A stretch of 49,937 bases of DNA from Mesostigma viride. Its lineage: Eukaryota > Streptophyta > Mesostigmatophyceae > Mesostigmatales > Mesostigmataceae. The stretch covers positions 2,347,380 through 2,397,316 of the forward strand of contig RPFO01000667.1 in NCBI GenBank assembly GCA_009746045.1. The letters are read 5' to 3'. Positions 1 to 10,137 of the stretch are shown piece after piece (within the stretch, counting starts at the first letter, position 1; every line of letters starts with the position of its first letter). The translations under genes and the position numbers were made by a program. Below the pieces are notes generated by a model. The model was not told the origin of the DNA and did not search any database. It saw only the letters and a list, made by a program, of their open reading frames with translations.

Positions 1-289
1 GGTGCAATAAGACCCATGTGAGCATGGCATAACAAGGAGCGTGGGCAAGTAATCTGATCGTAGCCAGGACGTAGCATGGCTGTACAAGGACTAAGCTAAG
101 GCTATTGCTGGTTGTGTACCGTGCGTTAGCGGTGCACGTGACTAGACATGTTGGCACAGCTAGGCAAACATTCTATAAGCATGGCTGCCATAGCGGCAGT
201 GACTACCAATGGATACAAGCTAGGGCTATTATGCAAGCTATTCTAGCCGCTGGGGGCGTCCACATCTCGTGGTTGATCATCAGGTCCCC

Positions 290-946
290 GCCCCTCCAGT
301 ACACCTAAGTTGGGCTTCTGGGGGTCCTGCTTGTGGCGTAGTAGGCCTTCCGGCCACCTGGAGGTCGCGTCGCTGCTGCTGCTGAGCGGGGGTCAGGTCG
401 TCGTCCAGAGTCCAGGTGAGGTCGTGCAACCGCTTGCGACGAGAGAGGAGCCGCTGCTTGTCCTCACGGGAGTGGAAGGTGAGCAGGACTGGTGGTGGAG
501 CCGCCTTGTCCCGTGAGTGGGGAAGGCGGTGGCACCCACGCAGTTCTACCTTACCTACGTACCAGGCCCATGAGGGTAAGGAGCTGGTCCTTGAGCTCGT
601 CGGCAAGGGAGGTTGACGTCTCACCTGGCTTGTGGGGGAAACGACGCAGCACCACTCGGCACTCGCGGCGAGCGCAGTCGGCGGCCTCCCGTTGGTTGGC
701 CTGGCGGCCCGGTGGTCCTCCAGCTCCTGGAGCTTTGTGGCGATGGCCGGCGTCGGTGGTTGAGGCGGTCCGACGCTGGCCGCAGCAGGTCCGGGTAGGA
801 GAGCGGCGGGAGGTCGCCAGCATCCTGCCGGGGTGGCTGGGCCGGATGCGATGGCGGCCGTCTGCTCCGTTATCTTTGGGACCTGTGTGCATGGCCAGGG
901 CCTCGGTGTGGGCGGTGATGGCTAAGTCAAGCTTCTTCATGAGCAC
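290..946 (-). pseudogene. LINE ORF1-like fragment, frameshifted
   Basis: Two overlapping minus-strand frames together read like the ORF1 (RNA-binding/coiled-coil) protein of a non-LTR retrotransposon. The first (about 946-551) ends in a charged stretch, DELKDQLLTLMGLV. The second (about 624-290) contains VLLTFHSREDKQRLL, then RKRLHDLTWTLDDDLT and a glutamine/arginine run. That pattern resembles the C-terminal domain of L1-type ORF1 proteins, where a basic region is followed by a conserved DLT-type motif. A frameshift near 551-624 separates the two halves, so it is broken. It lies downstream (in minus-strand sense) of the ORF2 remains at 1183-2415, the reverse of normal LINE order, so it probably belongs to a second copy. 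The family assignment comes from motif likeness only. Confidence 0.45.
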
Positions 947-1182
947 GTCATTTATGGGGGGCCATTATGGTCGCACATGGGATGGAAGGGATGATGTAAG
1001 CTATCTATTATAGGCGAACATGGGATGGAACGGGATTATGTAAGCTATCTCTAGGTCCTATAGTTACGTACAGGGTTGTGGGCACCACGGCCCGAATCGC
1101 TATGAATGCCTTACACAGTCACACGCGGAGCCTCCACAGTCTGACTTGAGGGTGGTCTCGATCCTTCATCACTACTTGCCAT

Positions 1183-2415
1183 CTATTTGTGTACCATCTG
1201 CCTCCATATTACAGACCGAACCAGGAGGCTGCCCGGGTGTGAGCCCGTCACGTCTAGGGTAGCATGCACGTACGTGTCCATGCCGATTCTATCACGAAAA
1301 GTCCATGGGTGGCGGCCCTGACGGGTGGCGGCCCTGCCGACGGTGCGCGGCCTGGGGCACGCCAGGTGAGGACATGACGCCCACCTGGGCTGGGTAGGCT
1401 TGGTGCCAGCTAGTCTGTCTGATGTGTCCGTACCTGATCGGTGCGCCGGGGCCAGGTGCCCGGCTAGGCCCAGGCGCCTGTGCCTAAGAATGTGGGAAAC
1501 ATATGGCAAATCAGCATACAAATCCTCATTACTAACGACGTGCAAACCAAAGGGGATGTTAAGGGCCTTGCACAGCATCTAATTGGTGACGTTGCCGTCG
1601 AGTCGGTGCTCCAGCTCCTGCGTCAGTGTCCAGGTCTTGGCGCCATAGGTCAGGATCGTCAGAATGACGACCTTGAAGAGGTCACGCTTGGCAATCCGGG
1701 GTAGGGCGGGGTTGCTCCACCAGCGGCGGTGGTCATGGAGTTGCGCCCACCGGCCATGCCGATCCGTGTCGTCAGGTTGTCCTCGCCGGCAGTCGGGAAG
1801 CCATCTGCCGAGCAGCTTGAAGCGGCCTGAAGTAGGGTAGTTGACCTCGGTGTCGTCTAAGAGGCGGAGTGTGGGCGGGGGCCCGGCCATGCCGAGAGCC
1901 AGGGCCTCCGTTTTGGGGCTGATTTCTAGACCAACCGCCCGACGGAGCCTCGAGGGCCAGGCAGTCCAGCCAAAGTTCGGCAGACCGGAGTCCGGCTTCA
2001 CGGTGAGCGTGATGTCGTCGGCATAAATGAGGTCAGCCAGTAAATTCTGCTTGTTACAGTAGTCGGCCCCCCTTCTTCAAGCTCGTTCGTGATCACTAGG
2101 CCAGGGGCACGGCCTGCAATGCTTGCAAAGCGGGCACGTGCCTGGCGCATAACATATTATCCACTACTGACAATATAATAAACAGGTGCGGCGACAGGAC
2201 GCAACCCTGCCAGACGCCGCCCTGCAGTGGACATGGCGGGGTAAAGCCGTGTTGAGTTCGCATCGAAGTGGCCCGGTCGACCCCTCATACAGGCTGCGGA
2301 TGACGGTAATCAGGGGAGTGGGGACGCGAGCGCGAGCAAGGACAGCCCATGGAGCGGCCCAGAGGACAGAATCAAAAGCCTTGATGAAGTCGACGAAGAT
2401 GTCCTTTAAGCCCAT
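1183..2415 (-). pseudogene. LINE ORF2 reverse transcriptase remnant
   Basis: This is a degenerate reverse transcriptase of a non-LTR retrotransposon read on the minus strand. In order: a palm motif FVDFIKAFDSV (about 2395-2360) with the first catalytic Asp; GVWQGCVLSP in a different frame (about 2221-2192), matching the conserved GV-QG-LSP block; the catalytic YADD box (2025-2014); KTEALALG; the thumb-like FKLLGRWLPD; KRDLFKVVILTILTYGAKTWTLT; and a C-terminal RHRRLGLAGHL segment (about 1490). A frame change near 2230 and an in-frame stop at 1581-1579 disable it. No endonuclease domain is seen upstream, where the CCGGTA repeat begins, so the copy is 5'-truncated or interrupted. Sequence after the C terminus (about 1075-960) resembles other LINE 3' ends in the window. 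Confidence 0.85.
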
Positions 2416-2830
2416 CGGTACCGGAACCGGTACTTGCCCTCGGCTACCGGTACCGGTATCGGTTACAGTGGGCGAGGCACTCGGTATACCAGTACCGGTT
2501 ACCGACGGTTACCGGTACCGGTACCCAATGGCATGAACTGAAGGCTAAGTCCAATGCTAGTAGTACTCATTACCATCGGTTACCGGTACCGATTACCATC
2601 GGTTACCAATTACCGGTACCATATTGCTTTCTGAAAGACTGACGAAATCCTTGCTGGGCTGGTTGTTGGCACTTGGCGCAGGGCCGAAGGAACGGTAACC
2701 GAGTACCTCGATCGGTTACCTTGGTTAGCCTTCGTTACCGGTACCGGTTACCAGGGAGGCCGTCCATTACCGGTATCGGTACTACTGGTAACCGACCGGT
2801 TCCGGCAACCAACCCCTTGGTTACTCCCCG
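2411..2830. repeat. CCGGTA-rich degenerate repeat
   Basis: Many near-copies of CCGGTACCGGTAACC-type words in both orientations, mostly built from the self-complementary CCGGTACCGG and GGTAACC. The repeats are irregular, with a non-repeat break around 2535-2570 and another near 2625-2690. It abuts the 5' side of the broken LINE reverse transcriptase. No coding frame is credible. Confidence 0.8.
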
Positions 2831-2880
2831 TCTCCCCGGTCTGACCGACCCAACCCTACTAGGAACTAGATCAGTAGCTA

Positions 2881-2997
2881 CATACATCCACCCCATCCCA
2901 TATTCATTTCCCCTGAGGGCTTATGCTCACTTGACGCAGTTACGTGTTAATAAATATATTAATTCATTAATTCATTCATTAATTAATCCGGAGGCAG
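2881..2997 (+). repeat. LINE-type 3' end with TTAA-rich tail
   Basis: The segment reads CCACCCCATCCCATATTC, then GCTTATGCTCACTTGACGCAGTTACGTG, followed by an ATTAATTCATT-type tail. The same order of words recurs at 17326-17400 and 36690-36740 (plus) and at 32370-32460 and 33455-33500 (minus). It is read as the 3' end of a retroposon family in plus orientation. From 2998 to 3281 there is no gene. Words there near 3090-3125 match, inverted, the sequence at about 1078-1105 and so belong to the same repeat family. Confidence 0.6.
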
Positions 2998-3281
2998 ATG
3001 ACTTGTAAAGATAGGTGGCAGGCGGTTATGAAGTACAAAGCCCCCAAGTCAGTGGGGGCTCCGCGTGTGTGTGACCCAGTTTGGCAACCATAGTGATTCG
3101 GGCCGTGGTGCCCGCAACGTACCCTGCAACTAGAAATTCGATAGCTAGATCCATCCACCCCAGAGAAGGGGGCGGTCCCATGCCCCTTCGTGCTGTGCAT
3201 CAAATAGGGATGAATGAAAGGTTACTACGTACGCAAAAGTTGGTGCCCCGGCCATGACTAGATGACCTGACGGAGGCGTGT

Positions 3282-3769
3282 GAATGAATGATGAATGAAT
3301 GAATGAATGAATGAATGAATGAATGAATGAATGAATGAATGAATGAATGAATGAATGAATGAATGAATGAATGAATGAATGAATGAATGAATGAATGAAT
3401 GAATGAATGAATGAATGAATGAATGAATGAATGAATGAATGAATGAATGAATGAATGAATGAATGAATGAATGAATGAATGAATGAATGAATGAATGAAT
3501 GAATGAATGAATGAATGAATGAATGAATGAATGAATGAATGAATGAATGAATGAATGAATGAATGAATGAATGAATGAATGAATGAATGAATGAATGAAT
3601 GAATGAATGAATGAATGAATGAATGAATGAATGAATGAATGAATGAATGAATGAATGAATGAATGAATGAATGAATGAATGAATGAATGAATGAATGAAT
3701 GAATGAATGAATGAATGAATGAATGAATGAATGAATGAATGAATGAATGAATGAATGAATGAATGAATG
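3282..3769. repeat. (AATG)n microsatellite array 1
   Basis: About 120 nearly perfect copies of a 4-bp GAAT unit on the plus strand, with one irregular join near 3290. Its right border is a TTAA (3770-3773) that begins the duplicated unit. Open frames across it (Ile-His-Ser-Phe repeats on the minus strand) are products of the repeat. Confidence 0.97.
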
Positions 3770-3854
3770 TTAAGATCACTCAGCTCCCAAGAAGACCAGC
3801 ATTTGATTGAATACAATAAGTGGAGCCCTGCCACAATTGCAGCAGTTAACAGTG

Positions 3855-6371
3855 GCCCCTCATTGGTCCCATTTAAAGCCGAAAAATCGGCTGCAAAATG
3901 CTAAATTTGCAAACCACCCCACAGCCAACCTACCAACATCCAAGGGCTGTCCTTGGGGGTCAAGCATGTCCATGAGTTGCCCTTCGGGGTGAGCTATCAC
4001 AACCTAACATATCTGCAGGGTAGGCCATAGAAAACTACCGCCAAAGTTAGGGGGGTCGAGACGCGCGTTTTCATATTTGGTAGAATGTGCATTTTGAATT
4101 ATGTTATAAGACCTAGGCACCTACCACTTCAGGGATGATAAACAATTTGTTGCTGAACAGTTTGAGCCATTGGGGTCATCATTTGGGTGGGTATACCAGC
4201 AGTTACACCCAGTACAGCCCATAGGGGTACCGTTGGTAAAAAGCAACCAAGGGGGTAGGGGTGGGCATACTACCTACTAATACCTAGTAATATGGCCCCC
4301 AACCATGCCATACAATACATTTCCCTTCCACAATGATGGGGAAACATAACTGCATCATCACACTGCCCTTACATGGCACCTATGTGCAGGTGCCACCTTG
4401 TCCATGCACGTAGGTAACGTGGTACCGATACCCTACGCAAGGCATACATTATAGGAGGCAGCCACCAACAAACTAGTGACGTTGAGCCTATTTCAGCCTG
4501 CCCTAGCAAGGATAAACTAGGCCTAAGCTGCTATAGCTTGCCAGGTGATGGCCTGCAGCACACCTGGTGGCACATGCTGACAATGGGAAGCTTTTACTCA
4601 CCAGTTACGTGCTTGATGATGCCACAGAGACCAGCCAACTGCCTCACACTCATGCAATATGTGTATGGGAAATGTATAACAAACATATATGGAGGTATTC
4701 AAACCCATACAGCATCTAAAACTTATCACCATCACACTGTGGCAGGTCAACTGACTGAGGGAAGCATCTAAGAAGGGTGTTTTAGAAAGGGGCCAGGCCA
4801 GGGTCAAGAAAGAGCATGAATAATGCAAAAAGAATGTGCTACACAAGCTAGAACGTATATTTAAACGTCAAACATCGATAGGAAAACGATGCTGAAGCTT
4901 TACCAGGCATGGATGGCGTTACCTTGGCCCAGGCGGTGGTCGCAAAATGGCGCAAAATGGCACACCAAAGTTGTGCAGCATGGTCGCTAGATTCGGCGAT
5001 TTCTTGCCACCCTTGCACGTTTACGACTAATATGTATCATAAAAAGTACAAAGAAACCAATATGTCCTTTAAACTACGCCGGAAAGGTATTGCTGTCAAC
5101 GTTTCTATCGTCCGGCCTGATCGCAGTTTTTTCCAGCAAGAACGCTGCCGACACCTATCAAATGGCATTCCCGCGAACCAAAAATTGGCCTGTGTGATCT
5201 TTAGGACGTATAAAATCAATTTCCTAAGTTTGGCCAGAAAATTCGAACGCAAACGTAAATGCCATGCGTGGGCGCAAGCCGCCATGGCCAGGTCGTCGTT
5301 TTCCGGAATGCACGTTGTACGTGAAAAAGTACCCTGACCCCTTGTACTTTGACCGGCCAGAACACCTCTATAACTTTGTCAGAAGTATGCGAACCCTAGC
5401 TGGCTGTCCGCGACACTCCCGGAGCTAGTGTATACCACCCCCCGGGGGGGCATTTTCTGGGGTGGGGGGGTGGGGGGGGTCTTGACCCCCGACCCCCCCC
5501 CCCCAGTTTTGGGGGGGGGGGGGGGGGGTCGGCCCCCCAAAAATTTATATATCCTTAAGTGTATTAAAAAACAACTCTCTGCTTGGGCGCGGGTAGTTCC
5601 GGTGGGGCGCGGGTAGTTCCGGTGGCAAAACGCAGGGGAAGTGGCGCGGGGGGGGGGGAGCGGCCTCTGAGAAGTAAGGAATACTAAGCGAAAATGCCAC
5701 GTAGGGGCACAAAGAGAGACTGGACTGAATCGTATTGAGTTGCTGCAAATCATGATGAAGGGAAGAAGGGTTTAGGGGAGGGGAAAGGAGTAATATTTAT
5801 ACCTGGGACGCAACAGGGTGTTTACTTGCATTCCTCACGGTGACCTTACGCGCGTCACTTGGCTCCCCTGGTCACATAATGCTCCCGTTCTAAACCTTTC
5901 ACCTATCACACTACCCTCAGTGGGTAACCAGCTGGTCGATACGTGGTACCTCTTAACCTACCGATATTCCGCTATTGGTTAATAAAAGATACCCATTTAC
6001 CCGGAAAATATTTATATTTCAGGGAGGGGGGGGGGGGGGGTCTGCATCCAAAAACCCCTAACCCCCCCCCCCCATTTTCTTGGGGGGGGAGGGGGGGGTC
6101 CAACCCCTTACCCCCCGCCCCCCCAGTTTTGGGGGTGGGGGGGTGGGGGGGGGCTACCCCCCCCCCCCTGTATACACTAGCTCCGGGAGTGTCGCGGACA
6201 GCCAGCTAGTACCATGCTGTGAGGAAAATTATAAACTTTCGATCTTCTCAGCTAAACTTTTCCTAATTCTCAATAGTTTTCGCGCAATTTGGTCCCCCGC
6301 GGAGCAGCCGATGCATCGGCTGCAAGTCGATTTTTGGCGGAAAATCGGCTGCAAGACCAATGAGGGGTTAA
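3855..6371. mobile_element. TTAA-site element alpha, copy 1 (non-autonomous)
   Basis: The right end reads GACCAATGAGGGGTTAA. The left end starts CCCCTCATTGGTC, its inverted match, followed on both sides by a shared GCCGA-TCGGCTGC block. The second copy (10134-11830) has intact TTAA at both ends and the termini TTAACCCCTAAATGGTC. Terminal CCCY after a TTAA target is the pattern of piggyBac-type transposons; Kolobok elements also use TTAA. Copy 1 has lost the exact left TTAA, where the border is CAGTGG. No transposase is present, so it would depend on enzymes made elsewhere. Confidence 0.65.
5400..6205. mobile_element. TIR element A with C/G-homopolymer subterminal tracts
   Basis: An 806-bp insertion with perfect inverted termini of at least 34 bp, starting CTGGCTGTCCGCGACACTCC. 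Each terminus is followed inward by long G and C runs (5436-5530 and 6022-6170). It is flanked by CTAG on both sides (5396-5399 and 6206-6209). The matching point in copy 2 (about 11655-11680) has no insert, and its length equals copy 1 with one CTAG removed, so a 4-bp target duplication fits. The interior is mixed sequence with a tandem doublet of GGGCGCGGGTAGTTCCGGTG near 5586-5625. No transposase is seen. Confidence 0.85.
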
Positions 6372-6469
6372 TTAAGGTTTCTCAATCCGCACGCAGAAGC
6401 AAGAAGCCTCCAGGGTGGGAGGGAGGGGAAAGAAACAATTGCGGATCATTGCCTGCCTAACTTGCTTAA
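6372..6469. mobile_element. TTAA-site element beta, 98-bp deletion derivative
   Basis: It begins TTAAGGTTTCTCAATCC and ends GCCTAACTTGCTTAA. The same two ends bound the longer copy at 9211-10137. Here they are joined through a short AGGGTGGGAGGGAGGGG segment, so nearly all of the interior is missing. The matching site in copy 2 (11827-11830) shows a single empty TTAA before GGCATGGCC, which marks the insertion directly. Confidence 0.8.
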
Positions 6470-7038
6470 GGCATGGCCCGCCGACACACAAGCTGACATC
6501 ATCCTAAATTAATTAACACCGGCATGCGTCACAGGCCGGCCTGAACAGTGCTGAAAACGCCACTACAGACAACGTGGCCACGCACCCCCAGGCTAGTGCG
6601 TTAACCGTACAGGTAGTTGTACAAGGTTCCCAAGACTGACAAACATAAAACTCGCCCATCAACCCCCTGGGCCGGTCCGAATCCACTATACAATAATTAA
6701 TCACGACTCACTAAAGAACCCAAATCAGCCAAAGATTCGTTAAGCAACCAGCCGACCCTACAGGTCCCCACCTAACCTCAGCTGGTGCAACCAAACACGA
6801 ATCTTTGCAAGCAAGTCGTATAAAACCTACAATTAATTTTCTCGGACCGCTAATTAATAGCCACCGACCCTTATAAACAACCGGGTCATCCAAGGAAAAT
6901 TCGGGCGAGCAGGAAACCCTTTGTATACAGATCGAATTGGTCAGCCCATGTCGCAGACAGCCTTCCACATCCAGGCCAAGGCATGGCGGCCTTATCTTTC
7001 CCGCATGCGTTAATTAAACTATATTCAGAGAAAACCGA

Positions 7039-9126
7039 TTAACCCTTAAACTGTACTGAGTCCGTTTTCGTGGCGCCAGTTGAACTCGCGCCACTCTAAC
7101 GGACTGAGTTTGTGGCAGAACCAGGCGCCGCGCCAATAATAATTTAACGGTCAAACCTGGGGGGATCGAAAGATCTAGACGTAAGCTATGCCTGGCGCTA
7201 TTCAGACCGTATTTTGGACACCTGGCCATGGAGATATGCTTGAGCAAAGTTAGGGGGGTACCATGGTCCAACGGGACCGACGTGCATGAAAATTATTGAC
7301 GCGCACGGCTATGGCGGTGCACGCAACTGACTGGTACGAGAGAATGGCTTGACATAATGGACTCAAATTTTGTAGGCATGATTTTCAAGTCCTAAAAACG
7401 TTTTATCCCCAGCCATGGAACGTTTGAAGATGCGTAGATGGGTCATCGGGGTGCTGGTCGGCGCAGCAAATCATGTCAGCGGCCAGGCGGTGACAGTGCG
7501 AGTGCTGCATGTTGCTAGGCGGAAATTTTCGAGGTATTTGCGCATGGATAAACCTTTGACGTTGTTCCCAACCAGATTTGCTAGAATTGGCAGCCAGGAA
7601 AGGCTCGAGGCTACGTCCATGAATCGGGCGTGCTGGCTCCCGCAGGAAAGGTAATCTGCTGTTCCGACCTGGTACGTTCTAGCCTCCTAGCGTGTTCCGT
7701 TAACCGTATATGGTTGTATTATCGTTTATAACTAATATCAGGGTTATAATCGAGGGCTTGTGATTGTCATTTTGTTGTTTTGCTCCCTCTACGCATCGGC
7801 TTGTCATAGTTGTGGAATACCATCAGGTCAAGCAGATTTTGGACCATGTTTGGTCGCTGTTAGCTGAGGCTGCAACGGAAATAGCGTGATAACGGTTGGT
7901 ATTGGTTAGTAATATGGTAAAGGTGATTACCCAATGCTTTTCCTGGCTCAAACAGCCCGAGACAAGTTCTTTTCTGACCAGTTTTAGGCATGGCTTCTTG
8001 TTTTGCTGGCCAACGCCCACCTTCTGATTTTGCATCCATTGCATGTGACAAACATGGAGATACCCAATACCTGTTTGCATGGAAGCATTACCAACTTGTT
8101 CATTTTGTTTTCTTTATTGTTGCAAAGAACGTGGAGGTGTTTTGTCATTCATCGGGTGGGTTAGTGATGTAGCTCCTTGCCACCCCTTTGACGCGCGCTT
8201 GAGGCCTTGATTAATGAGCCTTTCACCTATTTTTTAGCATGGTCTTGTGTCTTATATGCTGGCTTATCTCAGCTTCCACGCTGGGCCAGTGGCTGGCCTC
8301 GACGACGACGACGCCCGCCGCCAGCGTGCCATGCAGCCCTTGTCAGCCCGCAGCCCGGCTGGCCGCGCATGGGCTGAGGCCAATGGCCGCACGACCCGCA
8401 CGTTGGCAGCTGGCACCCAGCTGACAGGGCCTTGTAGGAGGCAGGATCTGCGCACCCAGAGGCGCAATCCGTAGTTTGGCACATAGCCAGGTAGCCCAAT
8501 TGACAGTTAGCTACACCCTTGGCTAGTCTTGCGCTATGTATACCGCACGCGCGCGCTAGTGCCATTTTGGCCCCTTGCGGCATGTTGGCATGTGTTATAT
8601 GGCATGGTCTCTTGTTTTATCACCTGGGTATGGTGCATGATGCCCAATTGGGCATCCCTTGTTGTTTCATGCCAATTGGAATAAAGTTTTGTGTTGTTAT
8701 GCTACCATTTATACCCCTGCCAGCTGGCACCGTTATAACGGTGCCAGCTGGCTTTGGCCATTTTGTAGCTAGCGTCCACAGTTTTGTGACATTTCATGTT
8801 GTGAATGCATTGATGGCATGTCTATGATTATAATAACCTGCCTTTAAAAGGCCAGGGCCAACTGATTTGTGTAAATGGTCGATAATTCATTATATATGTC
8901 TCCAACCCCATGTGCACTGTACCCCCCTGAGGGGGGTGCTATTTTTAGCAGGTGTAGGGCATGGATATGTGACCAACCAAATTTCCCAAACATTATTTGA
9001 TATAAAAGCATGCTTGGTTCCAAGGGTGGGCCAGAAAATGTTATTTGGCTAGTTACTCTCAGGCGCACAAAGATATCCAAACTCAGTCCGTTCTCGTGGT
9101 TCGAGTTTTGACAGTTGAAGGGTTAA
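7039..9126. mobile_element. TTAA-site element delta, about 2.1 kb
   Basis: It is inserted between the two copies of the duplicated unit. The left end is TTAACCCTTAAACTGT and the right end, reversed, is TTAACCCTTCAACTGT. A second inverted block, AACGGACTGAGTTTG, lies inside both ends. The TTAA target plus CCCTT start again suggests a piggyBac-like element. No long open frame reads as a transposase; the longest frames are about 100 codons with no recognisable motif. Removing it leaves ACCGA-TTAA-GATCAC, a clean joint between unit copies. Confidence 0.75.
8719..8752. repeat. Perfect 34-bp palindrome inside element delta
   Basis: GCCAGCTGGCACCGTTA is followed at once by its exact reverse complement, with no loop. 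It sits near the right end of the 7039-9126 element. It could extrude a cruciform or be a protein-binding site for a dimer. No function is shown by the sequence. Confidence 0.9.
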
Positions 9127-9210
9127 GATCACTCAGCTCCCAAGAAGACCAGCATTTGATTGAATACAATAAGTGGAGCCCTGCCACAATTGCAGCAGTT
9201 AACAGTGGCC

Positions 9211-10137
9211 TTAAGGTTTCTCAATCCGCACGCAGAAGCAAGAAGCCTCCATGCACCCAATTACCCCCCCCTGGCGCCAACCCCATTGCGCCGATTAAAC
9301 TCATGACCACCGTGCGCGAAAGAGGGTGTCGCAACATCTTAAATGGCGACTCAGCCCGCGCTAGGCTATATTAACCCCCGCAGGGGCCCGCTGGTTACAA
9401 TGCGACACAAGCCGGTGACCACCCCAAAAGCAAGCCCTCAAAAAGAGCCAGCATTTCGCAATTCCGGAACCGTCCAAAAAGGAAAGAGGTTTTACGACAC
9501 CATAATAGACTGCATGAGCCGCGCAGCAGGTGCTGAGACGAAAAGGAACGACAAAGGTCTGGCGTAGCCTCGCCTCCCTAAGACGCCCTCCCCAACTCGA
9601 GTCTCGCAATAGGGAAATTTCTAGCTTCGGAGCGCAAATCTCGCGCGGCTCTTATTGTCCCCAACCACCCCTCCTCGGCAGGGGCAGCTGGACAACTGGC
9701 CTGCCGCCACAAAAAATAATGTATGAAAAAAACAGGCCGTTGCTGACAGGAACCTGGTTCAGGACCTTTTGAGTCCAGGTCACGTCCCACGCACCATCGC
9801 AAGGTGGCAAGCCTGCGATGTGACACTAGAGCTGTTTTAGAAACTTATAAACAGCTCCGCCGAAGCTGGCCAAACCGCCGGAGTAGCGCCCCAGGCCTTC
9901 GCCCATGTCAAAAAGACCCGCAGCCGGGGAAAACGACATGGGGGTAAATTTAAATTTTCTTTCCGTTGCACGACCAACTATACTATGCTTGGTCGAACAA
10001 CTTAGCGGTTGTGCCACCATCTGCCTCGGCTACAAGACAGATGCAACCCGCGCTAGAATGTGCAATTTTGCACAGGCGGCCATTGCCGCCATTGTGAAAG
10101 AAACAATTGCGGATCATTGCCTGCCTAGCTTGCTTAA
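9211..10137. mobile_element. TTAA-site element beta, long copy
   Basis: A 927-bp segment with the same ends as the derivative at 6372-6469: TTAAGGTTTCTCAATCC on the left and GCCTAGCTTGCTTAA on the right. Its right TTAA is shared with the left end of element alpha. The ends match as inverted repeats only weakly (TTAAG plus an ATCCGCA block). There is no coding content that I recognise. Confidence 0.65.

Larger units (their letters stand above)
3770..7038. repeat. Duplicated unit, copy 1
   Basis: The unit starts TTAAGATCACTCAGCTCCC and ends CAGAGAAAACCGA. It is repeated at 9123-12403 with only scattered mismatches in the flanks, for example a 4-bp indel near 6855 against 12220. Copy 1 consists of a left flank (3770-3854), a TTAA element (3855-6371) that itself holds another element (5400-6205), a 98-bp derivative of a second element (6372-6469) and a right flank (6470-7038). 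No host gene is visible. Confidence 0.85.

Noticed and set aside
551-1013. Plus-strand frames over the LINE remnant
   Set aside because: They are antisense to the LINE-like protein and show no motif.
4909-5337. 142-codon open frame conserved in both copies of element alpha (also 11178-11606)
   Set aside because: The copies share it by recent duplication. About twelve amino-acid replacements and no recognisable motif argue against selection on a protein.
9098-9112. tRNA T-loop-like GGTTCGA
   Set aside because: No acceptor stem or anticodon arm can be paired around it. No tRNA gene was found anywhere in the window.
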